Positions 22,615 to 35,580 of a stretch of 64,000 nucleotides of DNA are shown here, one piece after another. A program made the position numbers and the translations under genes. This DNA comes from Clarkia xantiana subsp. parviflora. Lineage: Eukaryota; Streptophyta; Magnoliopsida; Myrtales; Onagraceae. Below the pieces are notes generated by a model. It was not told the origin of the DNA. It worked only from the letters and a program-made list of their open reading frames with translations, and did no database searches. Where the stretch lies: positions 14,043,134 to 14,107,133 of the forward strand of contig JAPTYO010000010.1 of NCBI GenBank assembly GCA_036873135.1. The letters are read 5' to 3'. Each line of letters opens with the position of its first letter. The stretch's first letter is position 1.

Positions 22615-23368
22615 TGATGGATATACGCATGATTCGGGCTCGGTTTTAATTATTCGGACCTCATGCACGCACGTAAGACCCACTACGAAACCCAATCTCG
22701 AGCTAACCGGGGGAAACCGGGCAAGTCGCGAACTTGCCCGGCACCCCCGGGGGCTTACCCGGAAATTCCGGGTAAGCTTAGCACCCCTAGGGTGTCGCGC
22801 ACACCCCCCATTTTGTCTCGAATGTATAGGAGACCCGATTTTTAACTAACTCCTATGTGTCCGAGACCTATGTTTCAAAGGCGCGCGCGTCCCGCTCGTG
22901 ACAGCCGCCTGAGACGCGCGTCAGAGTCCTTTTCCCAAAGCTCTCCCCTGCATCCCGGTTCACATTTCCACATTGAACCGGGTCAAAACCGGCTTACGGT
23001 CCAAGGTTGCCTATAAATAGCCACCTTGGGGGTAAACATTTTCAAGTCAGTTTGGGTGAGAATTAAGAAAAGCTCTGACCTCTCTCTAAACTTTCTCTCT
23101 CTAGAACTGTCTAATGTTGATCGTCGGAGTGAGCGCACCAAGCACCCCCCCCCCCCCCTCTCCACGGGAGTTGCTCGGTAATGCTCCTCTTGCAGGTACG
23201 GACGGACAGTCAGCAAGAGAGCCCGAAGGACTTAGTGCGATTTTGAAGACGAAGCCAAAGGCCCGTGCACGACCCTAGGAGACGGACTTGGCCCAAACAA
23301 GCTCGCACCCAACCCGAAGACATCGAGAAGTTACTCAGCGGACAGCCCGCGTTAACTTGGTCGAAACA
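22615..23368 (+). repeat. 3' LTR of the gypsy-like element
   Basis: 754 bp with the same ends and TATA box (about 23012) as the 5' LTR, followed by the ATTAA target duplication. Confidence 0.93.
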
Positions 23369-23373
23369 ATTAA

Positions 23374-25900
23374 GAGTCATATTTTTTTCTATGGTACTAT
23401 ATTTACGATCTAGTTATTTCTTATGAACATATATAGACGTGAAGAGCTTCCTAATGACATGTAATATTTTAATCTAACTTCATTAATTTAAAAAAAAAAA
23501 AAATTAGGGTAAAACGTAATTTTTTTAAAAATATATTAACTTTTTTTTGCTAGTTACAAAATTCTACATAAAATGTAAGTTAACAATAAGTATTAAAATA
23601 TAAAATCATTGATGTTAAATTCTACCTAAAAGTTAGATTAATTGCTAATATTATATATATAGTCTTAATTCATTAAGGTATATCTCTATATCTTATTTCA
23701 AACTTCTATAAATTTAAAAGGTTCTGACATATTTATTAAACAAAGTAAAATTATTTATATGATATTAAGATAAGAATAATGTAAGATATTTATTATTTTA
23801 TATGAAATAAAATAATAATGATAATAATAATAATAATAAAAGAGTAATATGTATTTAGTGTTAAAATTCTGATTTAGTGAACGAAGCAATAGAGAGTAAC
23901 AATTTAAATGATAATAATATTTCTTCTTACAAGAATGATATATATATATATATATTGTTCACAGTTGAAGTCACCGGTGTAGGAGTCCGGGTGGGATGGC
24001 AGGCCACTTATGCTGACTTCAACATATGAAAAACAAAAAAGTTAAGGGTGGGAAACAAACAAGTAAATGAAGTATTATATGTTTAGTTTGGTAGGATATC
24101 CTCCTTAAGATACGTTTTCGAAAAAGTCTATAGGTTATTATTATATTATATAAATTGTAAAGTTTATTAAGTAAGTATTTAAGTTTTAGTGTTCTTGATT
24201 ATAAAAATAATAATAAGGAAAATAAATTTTGTACAAATAAATATTATATATAATAATTTTAAAAACGAAAATGATTTATAAAGCTAAATCCTATACAAAA
24301 AATTATTTAAGAAAAATATACTTTTCATTATGTTTTTTCATTTTTTAATTTCAGAAAATTTTCTGTATATTCTTATAATTTATTTGATAAATTTATAAAC
24401 TCTTTGGATATTTTAAAAAACAAAATAAGTAATATAACTTAAACATTAAATTGTTTTTTTTTTAATGACAACTGTGAAACCTTAAAATATTATCAATTAG
24501 GTGCAAGTTGTGGCCTATGCATGTAACTTATAACAACTTGAACACAAGAATGAAGCCGAAATGTTATTTTTATTTGGAAAAGATTATAAGAAGAACGTGT
24601 GAATAAAATATATTTAATTAACTATCCTTTCTGTTATCTAATTTTTGGTATGATATGAATCTTAATATTTCTTTCTGGCGGGCGGTTACCGACATGCCGC
24701 CTCCATCGCTCTCGCCATTATTTATTTTCTTGATTTATCTTTGCTCAAATCATTTATTTCTTTATGACGGCAAACAAATAATTTATTTCTTTAGCCCAAA
24801 AAAAATTATTTTCTTTTTTAGCCACAGACTCGCCCCATTCATTCTCATCCATAATTTTATAATCAATTATTATGTTATTATGCTATTTATATTCCCTTAG
24901 TTTTAATGGCATCTATTTCAGTCCCATAATTTGAGATTTGGGTACATTTCCTATACTCAGACCAGAAATATGTCTAGGTAATGAGCTCTTATTGTTATAT
25001 ACCTCACCCAATGGCAGGTTTGTATAATTAATAGTTAACAAAAAGTTAAATATAGTGCTTCAGAAGATATAGTGAGCTAAGAAGAATTTTACTGACAAAT
25101 TCATATTGAAATTTAATTATTATGCAATTACATATACTATTTTGGGTATTTCTATTATGCTTTAAGAGCACCATGTTTTTTTTGTTTTTTTATATTATCT
25201 AAAGATGAACCCTAGAGGGAAATTGATATTATTAATAGTATGATGCAAATATTAGATGTGGTTAAAAAATTTATTACTTTTAAAGTTTTACAATTAAATC
25301 CACCATAGTAATAAAAAAGCAAAAAACATGGTGCTCTTGGAGTATAGTAGAAAAAAACTACTATTTTTATGTCATTTTGATGGAAGATTTTTAGGATTAT
25401 AGATCTCACGACCCACTCTTTTAGTATCAGATCGTGTTTCACCGTTAAGATTTTAATACGAGTCCTTAAATTTAATATTTTCCTTTTAAGGTTACCAATC
25501 CCAATAGAGTTTTACAAAATTAATTACGCTTGAAACACATATCAAGATTTTAACGATGGGTCATAATATGAGACATAAAGATTGTGGCAGGTGATGATCA
25601 TTTATTTTTCCCGAAAATAGTTTATGACTAAGAATGAGATCGACTGATTATACATACTCTTCATAGAGAAAATGTTTGAGGACCAAAATTAAAATTATAA
25701 AATCATGAGGAGTAAACATCGAACGTTCAATAAGAAGCTTGCGGTATAACGTGGCTTTCTTTTGTATTCGAATGAATTATATGTAAGTGTACCAGCGAAT
25801 TCCTGCTTTCATCAATCTAGCTTCCGTCTGTCTACACTCTGGATGCTTCTTTATACTCCTCCTCCTCCCCAGCAAATTCACCCTAAATTCGAGGATTCAT
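23374..25900. other. AT-rich intergenic DNA upstream of the channel gene
   Basis: Low-complexity sequence with GATAAT repeats near 23820 and a TA run at 23940. Open frames (for example 24655-24900) are T-rich with no domain. The promoter of the channel gene must lie toward the right end, but I see no firm TATA box. Confidence 0.45.
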
Positions 25901-26185
25901 ATCAAGCAAAATTGAGTTCGCGCAACGGAGTTTCCATTTCTGGACTGTGTATCAATCTTTCTCCGCACTGAACTTGTTGCTTCTCTCTGTTGTAAAGTTA
26001 AGCCAACAGCTTGGAAATGGCGTGCAAATTCTGATACATTACAGCGCTTGAAGCCAACCACATGCCTTTTGGGTCACTCCCAAGTTGTTGATTCCCAAAA
26101 GCAACTTTCCTGTCCTAGATATACACTATTGGCTGGCTGGCTGGCTGGCTTTGCTACTCCGCTGTCGACTACTCATCATTCCTCT

Positions 26186-26570
26186 GTAAGTTTCTAAGGG
26201 TTGGTTGCTTTGATTTCTCAGAATTCTATGCTGTGAATTGCTGAATCTTTACAATCTTGTGAATTTCTTTATCTTTTTCTATCAAGGTTCTGGTTCATAG
26301 GGTTAGAAGTTGAACTATGTGTTCTTAGAAAAATCCATATAGACTTTATTGTTTCTGATAATCCTGATATTTCTAGGAGTTAGGACAGTAACAATTCTTG
26401 CAGTTCAAGTACTACTGTCACTTAAGGCTTCCACTATGCATACTCGTTGCTTTTTTAACTGATGAGATGCCTTCGGTAGTATCAGGTTTGACTATGTTCG
26501 CATTTTTATCTGAACTTAGCCATTGATTTGCAATATTCATATCTGATCAAGCTTTCTTTTTGCCCCTCAG
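26186..26570 (+). other. 5' UTR intron of the OSCA-like gene (predicted)
   Basis: A GTAAGT donor at 26186 and a TTTGCCCCTCAG acceptor ending at 26570 lie upstream of the start codon. The upstream leader has a (GGCT)n run near 26130. Leader introns are common in plant housekeeping genes. Transcript evidence is lacking. Confidence 0.5.
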
Positions 26571-26673
26571 CACAGCTTAGGTGTCCAAGAAAGTCTAAAT
26601 GATCTTTGATCGGGTATCGGACTAAATCCTCTTCTTGATGACTATTTGAAGCCTACAGTTTTAATTGATAAAG

Positions 26674-29600
26674 ATGAGGATTGGCGCTCTTTTAACATCT
26701 GCGGGAATTAATGTTGCACTGTGTGTGGTGCTCCTGTCTCTTTATTCCATATTGAGGAAACAACCCGGTAACTTCCGTGTGTATTTTGCACGGACGATTA
26801 CTCAGACAGGTTCTATACCTGAATCTGATGATCCCAACATCTTCTATAGATTTGTTCCCACCCCAAGTTGGCTTTTGAGAGCCTGGCAAGCAACTGAAGA
26901 GGAAGTATTGGAAGTTGCTGGTGTGGATGCTGCAGTTTTCCTCCGATTGATTGTATTCAGGTTAGTGAATCTTTTGCAGTCAGTCTAAATTGCGGAGATA
27001 CTGTCTGCCCTAGTTATATCCATTAGAAGCAGTAGCTAGAATTACTGCAGGTACAATCAAGTTTTTTTTTTTTTTTTTGTATTCCTATACAAATGTCATA
27101 TCCTGTTGGCAAGGGTACATGATCTTAAAATGAAAACACGGTTTCAGCGGTTTTTTCCCCTCACAAATGGAATTTTCTCCTCAGCATTAGGATCTTCTCT
27201 GTGGCTGCTTTGGCTTCCTTTTTTCTAGTTCTCCCGTTTAACTATTATGGCCAAGAGATGCTGCACAAGGATATTCCTTCAGAGTCACTGGAGGTTTTCA
27301 CAATTGCAAATGTCAAACAAGGGTCAAGGTGGTACGTAAGAGAAACTACTGATGCTTATGTTTATCCTAACCCATTGATTAGATTTTCAATAATCACATG
27401 ACCATAAGATATGTTAACTTATCCTATTCTTTTGTTTTTACGCATATCAGGCTGTGGGGCCATTGTCTCTCACTTTACATCATAACCATTACTGCTTGCG
27501 TTCTTCTATACTTTGTAAGTGATTAACAATGTCTCCTACTGCATATCATTTGCAATTTCTTACTATTCTACATTCATTTTCCATAGGAGTACAAAAGCAT
27601 CACCCGTATAAGGTTGACACATTTAAGAACATCTCCTCCAAAGTCAAGTCACTTTACTGTGGTTGTCCGTTCCATCCCTCGGTCCCATACAGAATCATAC
27701 AGCGAGTCAGTGAAAGCGTTCTTCTCAAAGTATCATGGCTCAAGTTATTTGGGGCATCAAATGGTCTATCGTTGTGGTAAAGTTCAAAAGTTGATGGTGA
27801 GAAACCTTCCTGCGCTGCCTCTTCTGTATTATATTTCTGTCCCCATCTGTCTTAGCATCTGGTCACTAATGCCATCTGTCACTTCTTTTTAGCTTTAATA
27901 GTTCATCGTCGCTTGGTTTGTCTTCACTGCGTAGTCTGCATCATGGCTTTACTTAATTAAAAGGTTAAATCCTTTGGATGTATATTAGGAGATATCCTAT
28001 TTAAATTTTTACAATTTTAATGGAAGTAAGATACTTTACGATCATATATTTTGCGCCCAATGGAACTACAAAGAATCTCAATTTACTTATTATTTTGTGG
28101 ATGTCATGCTGTCATTGGACATTTCATGAGTTCTAAGTATATGTGAGAGTCTAGTTAAAGCTGGATCAGGTTGTCCGGGGACCAATATCTTATACCTGTC
28201 TCTGTTGTTACTTTCTCCACTTTCATTCAGCTGTGTATGCTTATTTCGTTTTTATTCAGTCAGATTGCAATCATTGACGGTGCCTTTCATGCAGAAAGAT
28301 GCAGGGAATATCTGCAAAGCCGCTCAAAGATGTACCCCACACCTAATGCCACGCGGTATCTCCCGTGGGTCCCCTATTGACTTTAGGATTCTTTCCAGAG
28401 ATCACAGTTCCAATAGGGTAGTACGTGCTCCGAATGATTTGGTTTTGGCTTCTGAAATAGGAGAGCTACCTCCTTACCGTGATTTGGCAATGGCTGCTAG
28501 AGAAGAGGTAGTTTCACTTTAAAGACGGTGAAGTAAAATTATGCTCACAGGTCTAGTTGTTCCGTATTCATCTATGCTTTTGGTTTTATCCTCTATGAAT
28601 TCTGCAATTCCCATCTAGAATCCTGGCCTCTAGACTTGGTTTGCATCATTATAATTTATCTGAGTCTCCTTAACAGTTGGAAGTGATATTGAGTTTGATA
28701 AGGCCAGGCATTGACCAGATTGAAGGATTGGCAAGTTATTGTGATGCATTGCTGCTTAGGAGAGAGAGATCGTGCTTTGAAGTCTAGTCAACTTTCTTGG
28801 ATTTTTCGCTCGGCCCAACTTATCTCATTCAGAAGAAATCACCGTGTCAATATAAGTTTGGGAAGTCATAGGTGATTAGAGATGACAATATATAGATCAA
28901 AGGGGTATAAGGTAGTTGACGTAGAAAAACTAGATAGTCGAAGACTGTTGGAGTAGCTATTGTTAAGATACTGTTTCCTTCATTGCTTGAGCATAATGCG
29001 GAAACTACTTCTACACTTTTGTACTGTCCTCGCTCTTCAAGGATGTGCTCTAGACACTGACTTAAAACCCAAGATCCGAAAGAAAATAAGATTTTGTCAT
29101 TGGGTGTATAATCGACACAGTTAATGCTTGACTCCATAACCAATGTATCTTTTATGATGTGTTTGAGGACTGATTTATCATTTTTTTTCCCAGGAAGTTG
29201 CCACAGCATTTGTTTTTTTTAGGACTCGCTATGCTGCTTATACTGTTGCAGAAGCTCTTCAGTCATCAAATCCGATGATATGGGTTACTGACTTGGCACC
29301 AGAGCCTCGGGATGTGTACTGGTCAAACCTTTGCATACCATACCGGCAACTTTGGGTCAGGAGGCTCGCAAATCTTGTAGTTGCTGCTGTTTTCATGTTT
29401 GCATTCATCATACCCGTAACTTTTGTTCAAGGGCTTACGCAACTGGATCGACTACAAAAGAATTTTCCATTTCTTAGAGGGCTCTTGAAAAAGTACGTTT
29501 TTCTACCTGGCCAATGACTCACTCCATGGAGATTTCGACCTCTGATAATAATTTTAGCTAAATCTTCATCAGTGATTCCTTACACTGTAGTTCCTGTTGT

Positions 29601-31600
29601 TTCCTGTCTTGCATGCTAACTTTTGATATCTGTTGATGTGGGAGAACTGTTGGACAGCTTATTGCTGTCATGCAGATATATTTTTCTATCAAATTTACGC
29701 CCATTCATGTGTATGTTCATTATATATATTAGCTTTCTTTGATCTCTCAATATTTATAATGTTCTACAGTGGCTAAAGCCTGGAAAAGTACTGATGTTCA
29801 ATTTTCTGCAAAATCATATTTTTATGCATGATTTGTGATATACTCTTTTGCTTTTTCTGTAGTAAATATATGAGTCAGTTGATCACGGGGTACCTGCCAA
29901 GTGTTATACTGATGCTGTTCCTATATGCTGTTCCTCCAACAATGATGCTACTTTCTACAGTTGAAGGATATACTTCTCGCAGTGGGAGGAAGAAAAGTGC
30001 TACTAGAAAAGTATTGATTTTCATGATTTGGAATGTCTTCTTTGGCAATGTGCTATCAGGGTCTGTCATTAGCCAACTGGATGTTTTCAATAGCCCGAGA
30101 CAAATACCAACGCTGCTTGCAAGGGCAGTACCTGCACAGGTACAGACCAAAATAAAAATCCTTTTCTCCGCTCAAAAGATAATTTTTTTTAAGTATCAAA
30201 GATACATACATGACTGTTACTCTGACTTGCTGATTGAGGAACTGATGTGATGTTCTATATATGTTTTTATAGGCGAGCTTCTTCACAACGTATGTATTGA
30301 CGTCTGGTTGGGCAAGTTTATCATCTGAGCTGATGCAACCCTTTGCTTTGATATGGAATGCAATAAAGAGATTCATACTCAGGAAGAAGGATGACAGCGT
30401 GGCCGCTTCTGCCTTGAATTTCCCATACCACACAGAAATCCCTAGAGTTCTACTCTTTGGGTTTCTTGGCTTTAACTTCTCCATTCTGGCACCCTTGATA
30501 CTGCCCTTTTTGCTCGCCTACTTCTTTTACGCGTTCCTTGTGTATCGGAACCAGGTGAGGAAGTCTTCATGCCTTTTTTTTTTGAATGATTTTATATATT
30601 GATATCAACAATTTTTTACGTTTTAATTAATGAGGAATTCTGAATGTTGATATTCTGTGATGGGGTTTTGGTTCAGTTTTTGAACGTGTACATTGCGAGG
30701 TACGAGAGTGGAGGGCAGCTGTGGACAACTGCTCACAACACAACGATTATATCCCTCGTTATGACACAAGTAATTGCTCTAGGTGTTTTCGGGCTCAAAG
30801 ACTCTCCAGTTGCTTCTGGTTTTACCATACCTTTGATCGTTGGCACTATTTTGTTCAATGAGTACTGCAGACAGAGATTTCATCCCGTCTTTAGTAACAA
30901 TGCTGCAGAGGTATGCATCTCTATGCACGTAATCTCTTTACATAATTGATTTAGCTATATGATTAAGTATAATATATACATTGAAGTTAAGTCAGCCTGC
31001 CTAGTGGTTGATATCTTTGCTTATGAATGTAGAGACCCGAGTTGGAATCTCAAAGTTATCATTTCTTTGTTAAGTTTAAACTATTCTGAAGGGGCAAAAT
31101 TAAAAGTACTTAAAGATATGTGGGTGTGTGCTCTGTTCATTCATTGATGGTCTCTTTGGTTGATGAACTGCAGATACTGATTGAACTGGATCAGCAAGAT
31201 GAACAAAGTGGGAGACTAGAAGAGATTCAGGACGAGTTGAAATCAGTCTACTGTCAATACAAATTAACCTCCCATAAGCTTTTCAACTCTTCACATTGTG
31301 GCTGTAAATCAACCAACCATTTGCCTCATAGATCTTCAAAATTCACCCAGAAAGAAAAAAGCGTTGAAGATCCAGTTGACATACAACAAGGTTCCTATCA
31401 ATAAACATAGCTGCATAATCTTCCCTGTATCTTACATCCTGTAGTAATGTATCAGTTTAATTGCTTCGATTTCAGAAAATGATGATCTGAAGGAATTGCA
31501 GCCAGAAACACAACCAGAACTGCAATTGGTTCTGCTTCAAGAGCCACAAATGCAACAACAGCAAGAACCACCGCTACTACAGCAGCAACCAAACAGCTGA
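26674..31600 (+). CDS. RXW8: OSCA/CSC1-like hyperosmolality-gated cation channel, RXW8-like
   Basis: Predicted exons: 26674-26960, 27185-27331, 27451-27514, 27587-27796, 28295-28507, 29194-29492, 29863-30139, 30273-30554, 30677-30910, 31174-31390 and 31476-31600. All have GT-AG borders and one open frame of 784 residues. The order matches the DUF221/OSCA family: an N-terminal membrane segment (INVALCVVLLSLY), two further helices, a cytosolic RRM-like domain, then the conserved WVTDLAPEPRDVYW block. After these come the pore region helices (LITGYLPSVILMLF, VLSGSVISQL, FPYHTEIPRVLLFG, YESGGQLW, SGFTIPLI). These proteins form dimeric mechano- and osmosensitive Ca-permeable channels in the plasma membrane. 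The C-terminus is uncertain: exon 10 can instead run on to a TAA at 31404. No disruption is seen, so the gene looks functional. Confidence 0.9.
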
Positions 31601-31992
31601 CATGAAACCATTGTTTATTATGGATAATAACTAGCAAAGCAGAAAATCAAAGCTTGGAGTCTCTGCAGTTAAGATAAGACAGATTCCTGTCCTTGTCCTG
31701 CAACAGACTAGCTACATAGCTCGTGCTTGAAAGTTCCATGGTTCAGGCTTATTATCTTTGGGGCGTACATACTATCGCAAAACCACAGGGAAACAGTGAT
31801 GAACATGATATAGATTTTTGGCCCAGTTTTAAGGCAGTTTGGATATATCAGTTGTGTATACAAATTGGCTTTCCACTCAATGTATATTGTGTAGCAAAGT
31901 TCATATTTTTGTTGCTGGGAAGTATTAATGATCAAGCTTTCTTATGAAGAAACCTACACTATATATGGTATTAAAGAAATTGTTTTAATTTA

Positions 31993-32643
31993 GGGAATAG
32001 AACCTAAAAACTGTCTCAATTTTGATCCATTTGTCAGTTTGGTGTCTGAAATTTACAAAGATTGTCCAAATTTTCATATTTGTTGCTATTAGGTGTTTCC
32101 GTCTATTTTTTGGTTAAATTGGACGGAATATAGTCACGTGACGAGCATGTGAATAAATAATTTTAAAAATTTCTAAAATAGCCCCCTCCAATTCCGGCCA
32201 CCACCACCGATTTCGGCCCGGTCACCCACCTTCTTCTTCTCTCTCTCCTCTCTCCATAACTTTTTTTCTTCTTCTCTCTCAAAACCTCCTCCTCTCCTTC
32301 TTCTCTCTTTCTCTCCTCTCTAGGACCAGGACTAGCTGCTGCTTCTTCTTCTTCTTATTCTTCTTCTCTATCTCTCTCGGCCTTAGCCAGCTGCAGCTGC
32401 AACGTCGTGGCTGGAATCGGAGGTGGGTGGCCGGAATCGGAATGGGTGGCCGGAATTAGATGCTTAATAAAAAGGGGGCAAAATAGTCTTTTCAACTCAA
32501 TCTATTAAAATTAACCACAAAATCGAACGGAAAACCAAATAGCAACAAAATTGAAAATTGGGACACCAAATATCAACAGTTTAAAACTGAGACAACAAAC
32601 TGACACTCGGATTAAAATTGAAACAGTTTTTAGTTCTATTCCC
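31993..32643. mobile_element. 651-bp Mutator-like non-autonomous element
   Basis: Long inverted repeats of about 130-150 bp, starting GGGAATAGAAC and ending with its complement, are flanked by a 9-bp duplication TTTAATTTA (31984-31992 and 32644-32652). The centre is CT-rich (32225-32380) with CCGGCCACCACC-type patches. No ORF. It sits about 390 bp after the channel gene stop, probably in or near its 3' UTR. Confidence 0.85.
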
Positions 32644-32966
32644 TTTAATTTATGTAGAACAGGACAAAAAGAGTACAATGTTCTAATTTCACTCACTAGG
32701 AAAGAAAAAAAAAAGGAAAGGCAATTCGGAACTTTTCTCTATATTTGCATCTATCGCAATATGAATTTGAAATGCAGTCACAATAATCACAATTCATACC
32801 ATGAACCAACCAGACCACCAGAACAGAACCGACCGAACTGAAGTACAAGTGTCAAGAATCGAGTGACACCCATTTGCTGCAAATTTAATCTAATTATCTT
32901 CAGCATGCATGAGCAGCATACCTCCTTGACTTCCATATTCGTTCTAATCGTCAACAATTACTATGA

Positions 32967-33999
32967 TTAGACTTCTTTTGCAGTGGAGGGTTGATTTTCA
33001 TTGTTTGATGAATTTCTCCATTGCCACAAGACCTGCATAAGCCCTCCATTTCCGACATGCAACAAAAAAACTCGTGCCTGTAATGCAAATAGCATTGATG
33101 CAAACTTCGCAAAAAGAAAGAAGCAGCAGCTTATCACTGTCAGTTCCTGCTGCATATCATATCCTCCAACCTACATAAATGTTCACAATATCATCATTGT
33201 TAAATAAAAGTTCAGAACAAAAGGTGCGTCCCATGTGAAAGTACCTCTGATTTGCTGAAGAGTTCCTGCAAGATCTCCTTTGACAAGTTGGCTGCTGAGC
33301 AACCAACGAAAAGGCCAAGAGGAACCATCAACTCCTTGTTTCTTGAAACAGCGAATATGAAATCCAACAAACTAAAAACGATGAGTGGGATAAATGCCCA
33401 TTTCAATGCTTTCTTCCCCTGAAGCATCGCTTGGTTTAGTACAGCGGACTCCGTTTCATTCCAAGGGAAGTTCTTGATAGGTTCAACAACAGCCTCATTA
33501 AGTTTCTCCTTCACTATATTCTGCAATTCGACCACTTTAGGCTCACCAGATTGTCCTTCGAGGAAACATTTGGGAGACTGTAGATGATGATACAGACGAA
33601 GTTTAATGCTTCTGCTCAACGTACAAGTTACAGGCTTGATTGACTTACCCTATAAAACAGCACACGAATTCATCAATTCAGTATCCCCTCGAATTGCGGT
33701 TTCTCAAAATTCTGTATCACTTCAATGATGACTCCAACGAATTGCCGCCAAAGGAAAAAACTTGGACCATTTTACACATTCAATTGGCGAATTTCAGCAG
33801 TCTCCTAGGTTGAAGGAAAATAAATCACGCGCAGGAGTAATGAGCATTGGAGCAATAATAAGGAGCTGAAATTTGGATAGAATTAAATCATATTTCACGG
33901 GAAGACAATGAAAGCTCGTTATCTGCTTTAGGGTGGAAGTTTGCTTACGCGAAGGGGCGGAGAAGTTGATGGCGAAAATATAGACGCAGCTAGTGCCAT
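32967..33999 (-). CDS. Small predicted plastid membrane protein, three exons
   Basis: Exons 33999-33949, 33649-33245 and 33077-32967 join in phase 0 to give 188 residues. Junctions are GTAAGC donor with TTTTATAG acceptor, and GTACTT donor with TTGCATTACAG acceptor. The N-terminus (MALAASIFSPSTSPPLR) is rich in Ala/Ser/Pro and lacks acidic residues, like a chloroplast transit peptide. The middle is charged (KVVELQNIVKEKLNEAVVEP). Two hydrophobic stretches follow, at about residues 105-125 (ALKWAFIPLIVFSLLDFIF) and 132-148 (LMVPLGLFVGCSAANL). The tail is soluble and Asn/Ser-rich. I do not recognise a named family; plastid targeting is inference. It converges with the OSCA-like gene. Confidence 0.78.
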
Positions 34000-34002
34000 T
34001 GG

Positions 34003-35459
34003 AAGAGCACCGTAATTGTTTCTACTTATCAATGTTGCATCTTCTACATTCTATCTTCATCAAATCTCAATTGCTCTGGATTAGGGTTTATCAGATAGTA
34101 TTAGAATGCCTAAATTTACCATTTCATCCTTGTCTTTATTCCAGCACGTTTAGTGGGCCAATGTTTTCTGGGCTTTATGTTTTTTCGGCCCAAACAAGCT
34201 GAGAATGTATTATTATAATTTTTTTTAATCTTATATATTATTATTATAATTTTGTTCTCAAAATTGAACGACATATCCATTTTCATTGGGAGATTGATAC
34301 AAATACCGATGAAACATTCCGACAAATATCCGATTGTATCTACATGGTATGGATGGTAATATTCATCAACTATTTGGACAATTATGAAGGCCTTCCTAAT
34401 CAGAATATGGCGGATTGTTTCCGTCGGAATGTACATCATTTCTCTTTTCATTCTTGTACAAACTGCCCCCACCTTACTAACTAATTAAAAAAAATTGGCC
34501 GTTTAATAACTAATTAACTACTTATTAAGATTTGTTAGAGATTGTTATAATTAATCTCAACGATCGTATCATTTAATATTTATTTTTTTATTACTAAGTT
34601 TGTTGATCAAACAAAAAATTGTCAAGTAGTAATATGAAATTATGAATAGACGATTAGCAGAAAAAGGCTCCAAATATTTATGCCGATGATAAAAAAATTA
34701 AAAATACTTGAACTGAATTACACAAAAAGAAACTTAAAGTAAAACACTTGAAAACATGTCTTAGAAATAAATTATTATAATCAATTCAAATTAATATCTT
34801 TTCGGATTTTCCAATACTCACATTCAGTTTTTGTATTACACTCAAATATTTATTTATATATTGATAAAAAAAAAGCTAGAGATCAAGTGTCGTTTTTAAG
34901 ACACGGATCCGGATCATTTAGTTAACTTTCTAATTTCAAAAGCTGGAGAAAGATCAATCCATTTTGTTCTTATTTTTGAATCTCGGTGAGAATTATAAGA
35001 ACTTAGTGTTTTCTAAGAGCGAATTCTATATACTTTTTGTTATTACAATTTTTGTTATTGCGATTGTATCTACACGTCCTAATAAATTGGTTTTGATTGG
35101 GGTTGCTAACTCACTGGTAGGTTGCTCATGTAAATATTAATATAGTCTGATAATTAATTTATATTCTTGCTAGGCTTCTTCTAAAACTCCCATGATCGAT
35201 AGTTATTTGATAATATAAGGTCTACTAATAATTAAATTAATATAATACAGTTAGTTATTTGGTTTTTATCTCGTATATTATATGTTGATACTGTATGAGC
35301 TTAATTAATGAAAGGACAATGTATTCTATAGGTGTTGTTAAAGTTCATAATCGTGTATAATAAAACAGGCTGTAATACACTTGCTGCTTCACATGTCTAA
35401 AATTAAGAAAGTTGAAACATGATTTTAATCTTTTACAGATATGATGTTTGCATTTTAGT
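34003..35459. other. AT-rich intergenic DNA
   Basis: Upstream region of the small plastid protein gene, then low-complexity AT sequence. No gene, RNA or clear element end recognised. Confidence 0.45.
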
Positions 35460-35460
35460 A

Positions 35461-35494
35461 GGGTCGCCTGCATATAACACGGAGTTAGCACCTA
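35461..35494 (+). repeat. Weak Helitron-like 3' terminus
   Basis: GGAGTTAGCACCTAG followed by T resembles the GGGTTAGCAGCTAG end at 5931. The hairpin is not well formed and the start of the element was not found. Confidence 0.3.
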
Positions 35495-35510
35495 GTAATA
35501 AATTATTCAC

Positions 35511-35580
35511 AAATGTAGTAATTTATGTCTCTCTCCAGGATGTGATGGAGCAACACACAAAGAATTAATCAAATGTAGTA
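35511..35580. repeat. 50-bp inverted copy of copia internal sequence between 10-bp repeats
   Basis: AAATGTAGTA occurs at 35511-35520 and 35571-35580. The 50 bp between them (35521-35570) match, in reverse complement, about 37213-37268 inside the neighbouring minus-strand copia element. It is probably filler DNA copied during break repair. Confidence 0.8.

Larger units (their letters stand above)
12909..23368 (+). mobile_element. Complete pol-less Tat/gypsy-like LTR element with antisense gene
   Basis: The element spans 10,460 bp. LTRs lie at 12909-13664 and 22615-23368, each starting TG and ending CA, and the whole is flanked by the 5-bp duplication ATTAA (12904-12908 and 23369-23373). In order it holds a primer binding site, an AT-hook leader ORF, a gag-protease-gag' ORF, a 131-bp tandem hairpin array, a minus-strand spliced gene, a long non-coding tail and a polypurine tract. 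Only about 360 bp separate the gag ORF from the array, so reverse transcriptase, RNase H and integrase are absent. Tat-lineage gypsy elements are known for extra antisense ORFs and tandem repeats. The LTRs differ at roughly ten sites plus one rearranged patch, so the insertion is fairly young. Confidence 0.93.

Noticed and set aside
24655..24900. 81-residue hydrophobic ORF
   Set aside because: It is driven by T-rich sequence, and no family or gene structure was recognised.
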